A stretch of 64,000 nucleotides of DNA from positions 1 to 64,000 of the forward strand of contig NZ_JAJJMP010000001.1 of assembly GCF_020905415.1 (NCBI RefSeq). The letters run 5' to 3'. The translations under genes and the position numbers were made by a program. This stretch comes from Myroides oncorhynchi. GTDB taxonomy: Bacteria; Bacteroidota; Bacteroidia; Flavobacteriales; Flavobacteriaceae. Under the pieces are notes generated by a model. That model worked only from the letters and a program-made list of their open reading frames with translations, searched no databases and was not told where the DNA came from. Each line of letters opens with the position of its first letter. Positions within the stretch are counted from its first letter, which is position 1. Positions 36,451 through 46,900 of the stretch are shown here, one piece after another.

Positions 36451-37935
36451 TTAAACTTTAATTGGTTGATTGGGATTAAAGAATATTTTACACTCCTTAA
36501 CTACTATTGCTAACTTAGTAGGTCTTGAGCGATATTCTTCTCGACCAAAAGGACCAAATCCACCTGGTCCATTATTTTGTCCTGTTGCAGAAAAATATAC
36601 AGAATACTCTCCATCTGGTAGATTTTCAGTCGCTGTAAAAGTTACTATTCCATTACTAGAGTTGTATTCCCATTGACCTACACCAGATTGGTTGTATTTA
36701 AAATGATTACTTGAACTTAAAGCATATCCTTTTTCATCTTCAAAGCGGAAACTACCATAATTTATATATCTACTATCATTCCCTCCTCTTGGATTACTTA
36801 CAGAACCTGAATAAAACCAAGCACCTTCATAAGGCGCTATACGAACTACCTTCCCATCGGTATTTCCTGCACACAAATTTGCAAACATATCATCCATGTC
36901 CGGTTCATAAGGCAAACTTACTTTTACATCTTTAATTAGATGCTTTTCATAAGCTCCTCCTGTAGCGGCAGCAAAACCAACCTTAAAATTATTAGGTACG
37001 TTTGTTTTAAAATCATATAGATTTCCTTCTTGATCTCTTGTTTTAAATTCGTTCGGATAGAAAAACCTATCAATTACATTTTTATGATCATCACTTCCTC
37101 CATCCTTTACTTTTACTTCTATATAACTTCCTCCCCTATCATTATCTGGAAAAACTGATACAATTACTGTATTATACTGTATATTATCATAATCATCATG
37201 ACCTGTATACATTTTAAACCTTTTGCTAAAGTTATCTTCTCTAAATTCATAATCACCCGTATTATAATCTAAAAAGGCTTTATTCTCTCTCCATAAGTTA
37301 TCTGCATTAATAGTATACAATACTGGATATCCTTTATATCTATTGCTTAAATACTGAGCGCCACGCACAGTAACATGGCTCCCTACTTCATCCCAATTAT
37401 ACTTTGCAATACCTTCCTTTTTTTCATAAGCAGCAACAGATCTTGCTTTAAAATCTCCGTACACATCCAATCCTACCGCAAGATACCCTCCATTGAGCCC
37501 TGGGGCAGCAGTACCGATACTATTTCGATAAGTATATCCTAAACTCGCTCCATGTCCTCCTATTTCAAATTTTTTATCACTATCATATAAAAACATCGTT
37601 AATCCATCTCCATATCTACTACCATATTTTATACCATCTATCATGGCATACTTAAACTCTACGATGATACCAAATTCAGAAGTAAAAGGAATTTCATCTA
37701 AAGCAAAACCACTAAATTCTTGTGTCTCTCCATCTGAAGTCTTGAAAGTTAAAGCTAAACCATCTTCTGAATATCGCTCGGATTTTTCAAAAACATCACG
37801 TCCAAAGTATTCTGTGATAACACTAGGCTTATCATCTCCAGTTAAAGAAAGAAAATAGGGAAACGTTCTTGCTTGTTGTCCAAAAACAAAACTTGTAACG
37901 ATTAATGCTATTATTACAACTATCTTATTGTTCAT
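36451..37935 (-). CDS. Exported L-type-lectin-like protein, partner of the 3582-aa giant
   Basis: This 494-aa exported protein (signal peptide MNNKIVVIIALIVTSFVFGQ) is a clear paralog of the 491-aa protein at 27012. Shared blocks are FSGFALDEI, GIIVEFKYAM, GDGLTMFLYDSDKKFEIGG, GASLGYTYRNS, GGYLAVGLDVYG and GSHVTVRGAQ. The order is that of an L-type lectin fold, then a second beta domain beginning near residue 350, and a C-terminus with conserved Cys and FNPNQPIKV. It starts 63 bp downstream of the 3582-aa giant, with a hairpin in the gap. Glycan recognition is inferred from the fold pattern; ligand unknown. Confidence 0.62.
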   Translation of the reverse strand: MNNKIVVIIALIVTSFVFGQQARTFPYFLSLTGDDKPSVITEYFGRDVFEKSERYSEDGLALTFKTSDGETQEFSGFALDEIPFTSEFGIIVEFKYAMIDGIKYGSRYGDGLTMFLYDSDKKFEIGGHGASLGYTYRNSIGTAAPGLNGGYLAVGLDVYGDFKARSVAAYEKKEGIAKYNWDEVGSHVTVRGAQYLSNRYKGYPVLYTINADNLWRENKAFLDYNTGDYEFREDNFSKRFKMYTGHDDYDNIQYNTVIVSVFPDNDRGGSYIEVKVKDGGSDDHKNVIDRFFYPNEFKTRDQEGNLYDFKTNVPNNFKVGFAAATGGAYEKHLIKDVKVSLPYEPDMDDMFANLCAGNTDGKVVRIAPYEGAWFYSGSVSNPRGGNDSRYINYGSFRFEDEKGYALSSSNHFKYNQSGVGQWEYNSSNGIVTFTATENLPDGEYSVYFSATGQNNGPGGFGPFGREEYRSRPTKLAIVVKECKIFFNPNQPIKV

Positions 37936-37960
37936 TTTATATCTCTATTAAACCTATTAG

Positions 37961-37994
37961 ATAAAGCCTATTTTATATAAAATAGGCTTTATTA
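37961..37994 (-). promoter_or_regulatory. Intercistronic hairpin between the 3582-aa giant and lectin-like genes
   Basis: AATAAAGCCTATTTTATA and its near-exact complement form a long AT-rich stem immediately after the giant gene stop (37999) and 26 bp before the next start (37935). It could work as a partial terminator lowering expression of the lectin-like gene. Confidence 0.7.
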
Positions 37995-37998
37995 ACTT

Positions 37999-40900
37999 CT
38001 ACTCTCTTACTCCAAACACTATATTAAAATAAGTATTTGTACTTACTTGTGCATCATTTTTAACTTCATATTTCAAATCTCCTCCATCTGTAATTTCAAC
38101 ATTTTTAAATACTTGTTCATCATAATAAAGTACATAATAATCTAATTCATCATAATCCAAGACAGGTAATGTTTTTCTTTGAGCACTTGAATTGATTGCT
38201 TTAGGAGCCCCAAATTGTTGTGCATAATATTCATAAACATCTACACTTCCTTTTTCTCCAGGCTCAACAGTAATATAAAATGCTGGAGCATAAAAGAATT
38301 TAGGCATAGCTGCTTTAGCATTCCCTGCTTTTATTTCTCTAAATTCTGCACCTCCTTGACCATCTGAGGTTAAAACATAACCTTCATCAGTTGTTCCTGA
38401 GCTAATTTTCTCTTCTCCTATTCCCTTATCCTCTACTACACGTCCAGAAACAGCATCATCTCTAAGTTCATTATGACCAACAGCTTTGCTTTGCATATTT
38501 TTATAACCAACAGTATTATACTTAATGTGATCTCCTGTTATACTATTATTCATTATCTCTAATTGAACTTCTTCTAGAACAGAACCTGTTGCTCCTTTTG
38601 TTGCTTTAATAGTTGCTGACTCAGTAATATTTTTCTTAGTAATACTACTACCTGTTGGAGCTTTAAAAGCAACTTTTCCTCCAGATTCAACTGTCAATAC
38701 ATGTCCTATAGTAGATCCTACGGCATTCATTTTAGCTGTAGTTACTGCTGCGTCTGATATTTTCTCTGTAGCTACAGCATCTTTAGCTAACGCTCTTGTA
38801 CTTACTGCTCCTGTAGAAAAATGTTTCTCATCAATATTTTGAATATAAATTTGATCTCTACCAACAGCACTTTTAGCAATCTGCCCATTTTTAATAGCTT
38901 CTTTACCTATTTTTTCTGTTGTAATTGTTCCATCTGCAATCTTCTCATTTGTCACTGCACCATTAGCTAAATGAACAGTATTAATTCCGCTTGCCTTAAC
39001 TGTAATGTCTGCCTCATGTAACAAGGCGCCTTTTCCATTATTTACATTAATAGAAACTGACCCTTTTAACTCACCCGTTGTAGTAGCTCCTGCAGGTGAT
39101 TCAAAAATTACTCCTCCTTGACCATCTGATGTCAATACTTTTCCTTTGTCGACATTTTTATCCTTTTCTTTACCACTTAACTTATCAACAGAAACATTTT
39201 TAGAAGCTATTTTACTCATTGTAACCGAGTTATCTGCCAACTGTAGTTCTCCAACTCCTTTTTCTGCTATATTAATTGTTGCATCGCCTAACAAAGCATG
39301 TTCTTTTCCTGCACCAGTAACTGTAATTCCCGTTCCTCCTACTAAAGGTTTTCCTATTTCAGACATCGCTTGTCCTACATCTTTAAATTCTGCTCCACCT
39401 TGGCCATTAGTGGTTAATAAATAACCTTGTGCGGTATCACCCGATCCTATTTTATCTACTGTTACTTGTCTAGCACCTATATGCTCATTTTTCACTCCAC
39501 CCTTTGCAAGGGCAATATCTAAATTTTGTAAAGCTGCTTTATTACCTGCAGTTACTGCAATTGATTTATCTCCTGAGGTAACTTCTTTTCCTTGAGTTAA
39601 TGCAATTTTATCTATTGTTTGATATGTAGTTGCTCCTTTACCATCTGCAGCTAAGAATGTTCCTTCTGTAAAGTTATCCTTGCCATTAACTGAGTTAATT
39701 TTATCTGGAGTTACTGCTTTTTCTTTTATATGCTTTGCTTCTATTCCTGCTTCAGCTATTTCAATGCTGGTTTCTTTTAACAATGCCTTATTTCCTGCTA
39801 AAACTTTAATAGACGAATCTGATTTCAAATCAACCCCTTGTCCTTCAAAAGCAGTATTACTTAAAGCTTTGTAGCTTACTTTACCTTGTCCTAAAGAGGT
39901 CAATACTGTATTTGCAGCAGCGGTTCCAGAAGATATTTTATCTACTGTTACAGCTCCATCGGTTAATTTACCAGTACCAATTCCCTTGTCTTTTACATCA
40001 AGTGAAGTTGGTGCTAAAACAGCATTTTTACCTGTTGTTCCATTGGTAAACTCAAGTGCTGTTCCTACATTTAAATCAACTCCTCCTGCTTGAACTGCCT
40101 CTTTTTCTACATAATCAAATCCACCTTGTCCATCAGTAACTAAAATATAATCAATAGCCACAGGTAGGTTGTCTTTTTTAGAACTCAATTTATCACTTGT
40201 AATACTATTTGCTGCAATACCTAATTTTGCATCTGCCAATAGAGTATTTACACCTGTTCCTTGCTCAAGAACAACAATGCCATCAGTGGTTAAATTACCT
40301 GCTGTATTTGTTACGATATCTCCTAATTCACCCCATTTTACTTCATCATTCGCCCCGCTAATTAAGACTCTTTTTTCACCAACACCTACAGAAGACATCT
40401 TATCTACTGTAACTGCTTTTCCTGCTAGGTGTTTATTTGAAATTCCACCTTCAGCAATACTCAGTTTTGTGTTTTCTAACAACTTATCTACCCCATTATC
40501 TACCAAAATAACACCATCTGTTGACAAGGTTCCTTTGTTTGCTAATGTTGTTGTAGAAATTGGCTGGTATGATACAGACTGACCGTTAGCTCCTACAGTT
40601 GCAACACTTCCTGCTACTGCTCCACCACCATCTAACTTGGTAATAGAAATAGAGGTATCTTCTATACCAATACTAAAATCAGCCAATACTTTATCTATTC
40701 CATTTTCAGATAATGTAAGACCATCTGTTACACTTACTGTTCCTTTATTTGTAATAACATTTGGACTTATAGGCTGGTAACTTACTGTACCGTTTTTCCC
40801 CACAGTTGCCACTGTACCTTCTATGGCATCTGCACCGGTTAATTTACCAACAGTAATACTTTGATTTGCAATATTCAAATCCTGAATAGTTCCTGCTGCA

Positions 40901-43900
40901 ATATGTCCATTTGTCCCTCCTTTAATTCCTCCTTTGTTAATCTGAATTGTTGTTTTCTTTGTTGCATCTCCAAACAAGACATTCTCTCCTTCTTTTACAA
41001 CAATAACACCAGTTTCTCCTACTAAGTCAGCTTGAGTAGCAGAATTAACAATCTCTTTTGCTGAGTAAAAAACAGTATTACCAACTCCATCGGCAGTAAG
41101 AACGTCGCCTTTTATTGCAACACCATCTTTTATTTTAGAACTAATTTTATCTGTGGTTACAGACAAACTTTGAATATGTTCATTGCCTATACCAAGAGAA
41201 CTTACTTTTAAATCCAACTCTTGTAATAGCGCTTTAGATACATTACCCGTAGCTGTTAATGAATTATCAGTTGTTAACATCTGCCCTGTAACTACAGTTG
41301 AGATTGGTTGATACTTCACTGTACCATCTACTTGTACTACTGGCACAAAATCCTTTTTATTTTCTGCTGCAAATAGTTTATCTTCTGTTACCGCGTGTCC
41401 TTTTATCTTCTCAGAACTTACCCCTTCATCTTTAAGAGAAATTGTCATTTCATTTAAAGCAGCCTGATCTCCCCCTGTAATAGCAATAGCGTCACCTGCA
41501 GATACTTTCTTACCTTGAGCTGCTATTGTATTATAGATTTCTTCCTTAACATTTATATCTTTAATAATCTCTAAAATGTTCTCAATAACATCAGAAGCAA
41601 CATCTATTGTGGCTAAAGGAGCACCTTGTGATTTGTCGTAAAATTCATACTTGCCTTTACCTATTACTTCGATTTTTAAGGTATTGGCATTAAAGGTTAC
41701 ACCATCCCCTATTCTATTTCCATCTTTATCAAGGTCTTTCTCACTAAAATAAGTAAATGTACCATCCTGATTATCCTCTAAAATAGTTACTCTTTCTTGT
41801 GTCTGTACAATATCTTTAATGATATCACTTGAGGCATCTACCCACTCTGTTTTACCAGTAATATTGGTAACTAAAAGCTGTTTTGCTTTTCCTGCTTTTA
41901 TTTTTTGAACACTTACATTCTCATCCGCAATTTTAGAAGTAGTAATTGCATTATCTGCAATACTCAATTCTACAGCTTTAAAGACAACATCAGCTACACT
42001 TGCTTTGCCATCCACTAAAATACCTTTACCTGATAAGGGAGCTTTTTGTATTTCTACTTTTTCTAATTGCTCTATTTTTTTAGTAATAGATACAATAGCT
42101 TCTTCTACATTATTATATTCAATATTATCACCTTCAAAGATGATATGGCTTGCACGTGTATCTATTACTGCTAGGTTTTCTTTTGCAGACTTATCTTTCA
42201 ATACATATACACCAGGAGTTTTTGTATCAACCATTAGCGTATTTGCGTCAAAGGTTATGCCTTTTGCTCCAGAAACAACATTCCCTTTATTGTCTACCTG
42301 ATCTTCATTAAAATAAGTAAATGTACCGTCTGTATTATCTCTTAACAAAGTCAATGACTCTGCATGATTAACCATATCTTTGATTACGTTCTCATTTGCA
42401 TCTGCCCATCTTACATTACCTATAGCATCCGTAATTAATATAGTTCTTGCCTGTTCACCCATCATCTTAGACGCAGTGATTGCTTTATCTTGAATCTTAT
42501 CTTTTGATACCGCATCAGTGGCTAACTTCGAATTAGTAATACTTGCATCATTAAGCGTAAGCATTACCTCAGTAAGCGCTGCTTGTGTTCCTCCTTCTAC
42601 CTTAATGGCCGAATCACCTTTTATTGCCTTACCTTGCTCTGCGACTACTTCTTTTAGAGTTTTAAAGGCAGCTCCACCTTCCCCGTTAGATGTCAATACT
42701 TTTCCTTCAGGTTCATTAGTGCCTATTTTGTCTACTGTAACAACCTTAGCAGCTATATGTTTTGTTTTAACTCCCAGATCAGCAATACCAATAGTTGTTT
42801 CTTTTAAAACTGCTTTATTATTTAAAGGAATATTTAGTGAGCCATCTGTTTTTAACTCTGCTTCTGATCCTGCAAAAGCTCCTGTGCTTAATGGCTTATA
42901 AGCCACATCCCCATTTCCATTTGCTGTTAAGACTGTATTGTTTGATGCTCCTATTGAGGATAACTTAGCTGTGGTTACCCCTTTATCTTTAAGAGAAATT
43001 GTCATTTCACTTAAAGCAGCCTTCTCACCACCTTCAATGGCAATAGCATCTCCCTCAGATACTTTCTTCCCCTGAGTTGCTACTACATTGTATATCTCTT
43101 GTTTTACATTTATATCTTTTAATAATTCTGTAATATTACTAATTATAGTAGCCTGAATATCAATAGTTGCTAAATCTCCATTTCCAGATTTATCTGTAAA
43201 AACATATTTCCCTTTTCCATTATCCGTAATAGTCAATGTATTGGCACTAAACCTAATACCTGGTGTACCGTTGGTTATATCAGCCTCGTTTTGATAGGTA
43301 AATGTACCATCTTGATTATCTGTTAAAACTGTTATCTTTTCATGGGTGGCAACAATATCTTTTATAATTGTGTCTGATCCATCAACCCACTGTGCCTTAC
43401 CTCCTGCATTAGTAATTAATAACTGTTTAGCAACTCCAGCTTTTAATTTATCTACTGTTACATTCTCATCGGCAATATGTTTGGTTTGAACTCCTTTTTC
43501 TGCAATATCAATTGTTGTTTCTTTTAATACAGCTTGATTTCCAGCAGCAATATTTAATGATCCTTCTGATTTTAACTCAGCTCCTTTTCCATCAAAAGCA
43601 GTTTCACTAAGTTTTTCATAAGCCACATTGCCTTGTCCATCTGCAGTTAATACAGTATTTTTATCTGCTCCAGTTGAAGAGATCTTAGCAGGTGTAATAC
43701 CTTTGTCTTTTACATTAATATTAGTCTCTACTAAAACTGTGCTTTTTCCGTTTCCTTGGGTAAATTCAAGTGCATTGCCTACAAATAAATCTTTTCCTCC
43801 CATTAAAACAGCATCTTTACTTACATAATCAAAACCTCCATTGCCATCTGTTACTAATATTCTATCTTTTAAAATATTAGTACCAATATTAGAATCGTCT

Positions 43901-46900
43901 TCTGAACTCAATTTTGCTTTTGTAATACTCTTATCAGCTATCCCTAATTTTATATCTTTTAAAATTGTTCCTTTACCATTTGTAGACATTGTAATGATAT
44001 TATCTGTAGTTAAATCTCCTGAAGATATTTCTTCAAAATCTCCCATCTCTTTCCAAACTACAGTATTACCAGGTCCACTTACTAGTATTCTTTTTTCTCC
44101 AACACCTTCTGAAGATATTTTATTAGTAGTAACGGCATGATCTTCTATTTGGGCAGTAGTAACGGCACCATCGGCCAATTGATCTGTTCCTATTGCTTTA
44201 TTTTTAATGCTTAAAGTTGCTTCAGAGAATAGTACTCCTGCCTTAGAATTACCTCCATCTACTTGAATAATATTATCTGTTTTTAAAGCTGCAGCTTTAC
44301 CTGATACATCAGTACTTGTCAATGATTTATAACTTACTGTTCCATCGGCATTCACTGTTGCTACAAAACCTTCTTGAGTAATTGAGTCTGCTACTAATTT
44401 AGCTGCTGTTACTTGTCTATCAGCAATGTGATCTGTTGTAACACCATCCTTAGCAATTTCAATATTTAAGTCTGCTAATCCTGCTTTATTTCCAACTGGA
44501 ATACTCAATGAACCATCAGTAGAAGTAATTGCTTTTCCTTGTGCTGCTACTATTTTATATATTTCTAACTTAACATTGTTATCACCTAAAATAGTTACAA
44601 TAGAATTAATTACATCACTTGCAATATCAATTGTAGCCAGTGGATTATCTGAAGACAAATCTTTAAATACATATACTCCTGGTTTACTACTATCAATAGA
44701 CAGTGAGTTTACATCAATATTTACCCCTGTAGTATTGTTCTTAACAGCATCTTCATTAAAATAGGTATAAATTCCCTTACCTAAATTTTTTAATACAGTT
44801 ACAGTCTCATTGCTGCTAATTGCATCTTTTATAATATCATCTTTTGCCTCTACCCACTCTGCCTTTCCTGCTTTAGTTACTAAAAGATACTTATCAATAC
44901 CAGGAGTTAGTTTTGTTGGTGATACTCCTTTATCGTTCAAACTTAAAGTAACATCTGCTAACACTTTTCCTGTTCCGTTATCTACAGCAATACCATCTTC
45001 TACTTTAATATCTGCTTTATTGGCAATATTACTAGCTAAAAGTGGTGAGTATACAACTGTACCATCTGCTTGAGCAGTTGCCACAGCTCCTTCAATGGCT
45101 GTATCAGCACTTAATTTAGTAGCTGTTATTGTTTTATTGGCAATATCATCATTCTGGATTGTCTCATTCTGGATATGCTTACTTGTAATTCCTCCTGTAT
45201 TAATAGATATCTTAGTCTCTTTGCCATCTACTCCAAAAAGAACATCTTTTCCTCCATCAATTTTAATTACTGTATCCTCTCCAACTAAATCTCCTTTCAT
45301 GGCAGGGGCTACAGATTCTGTAGGAGTCTTAAAATCAACTTTGCCTAGACCATCAGCAGTTAGTACACTTCCTTGATCTGCTCCTTGAGAGCTAATCTTA
45401 GTAGTAGTCACCCCACCTTCTTTAATATTAATAGTCAACTGACTTAATGCTGCTTTATCGCCACCAGTAATAGCCATAGAACCATCAGTACTCTCGACTT
45501 TTTTACCTTTTGAGGCTACTGTATTAAATATTTGATTCTTTACATCTTCATTGTTCAGAATACCTGTAATATTATTGATTACATCTTCAGATACATTAAT
45601 TGTCGCCAACGCAGTTGTACTTGTTTTATCATAAAAAGTGTACTTCCCTGTTTGCTTATTATTTACTTTCTCTGTGTCAATTCTTAATGTATTTGCATCA
45701 AATGTAATCCCTGGTTGGCCATTAGGTGTACCATCTGCATCAAAACAATCTTCATTGAAATAAGTGAACTTACCATTGCCTAAATCTTTAATCACTGTAA
45801 TTGCTTGATTTCCTTTTAAAAAATCTTTAATCACTTGATCGGTTGCATCTACCCACTGTGCCTGCTTATTCACATTTGTCACTAATAACTGCCCTACTTT
45901 AGTCCCTGGGGCTAATTTACCAGGCGTTACAGTCTTATCTTTTATCATTTCAGTGGTAACTCCATCCTTAGCAATATCAAGCTGCATTTGATTCAATACT
46001 GCTTTATCAGCTCCTACTAATTCAATAGATCCCTTAGCAGAAGTCACTGCTTGTGCTTGTGCTGCTACTGTTGTATAAATATCATTTTGTACTGTAGTAT
46101 CATTTAATATCTCTTTGATATTCTCAATCACAGTCCCCGCTATATCAATAGTCATAAGTGGAGCTGCTAAAGTTGTTTTTCCATCATAGAAGATATAAAC
46201 TCCTTTAGCCCCTGCTTTTTCTTGTATCTTTAGAGTATTTGCATCAAATTCAACACCTGCTGTTGCTTCTTTGATATTCTTTTCATTTTGATAAGTAAAC
46301 GTTCCATTAGGATTAACTGTTAATAATGTAACTGTTTCATTACTATCTATTACCTCTGTAATAATTGAATCCGAAGCTGGAACCCACTTAACTTCTCCAT
46401 CTTTTGTAACCAATAAGTACTTATCTATGCCTGGTTTTATCTTCGCTGTTGTAATTCCTTGATTAGCAACAGATATTTTCGTGTTATTTAAAACAGCTTT
46501 GTCTCCTGCATCAATATGGATAGATGTATCCTCTGCTTCTAATTTCTGTCCTTTAGCAGCTACAGTGGTATAAATTGTATCCTGAACAGTGGTATTGTTT
46601 AATATCTGATCAATATTGGTTAGGATTGTTGCTTTAATATCAATAGTAGCTATAACACCTGTACCATCACTAAATATATACTTCCCTTTTGTGTCATCTG
46701 TAATATTTAATGTGTTTGCATCAATTAAAACTCCTTTTGCATCAATAGGTTGCCCATTTGTATCTATTGATTTTTCATTGTAATAAGAATACGTTCCATT
46801 ATTATTGTTTACAATCAGGGTTACAACCTCATTGGTTTTTACTACTTCTTTGATAATTTCATCTGTAGAAGGCACCCACTTAACTTCTCCATTTTTAGTA

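Noticed and set aside
27012..37935. Type IX secretion C-terminal signal on the lectin-like proteins
   Set aside because: Both end with a conserved Cys and an NP motif (INPHII, FNPNQP), but the usual longer C-terminal domain is not evident, so I do not claim T9SS export.
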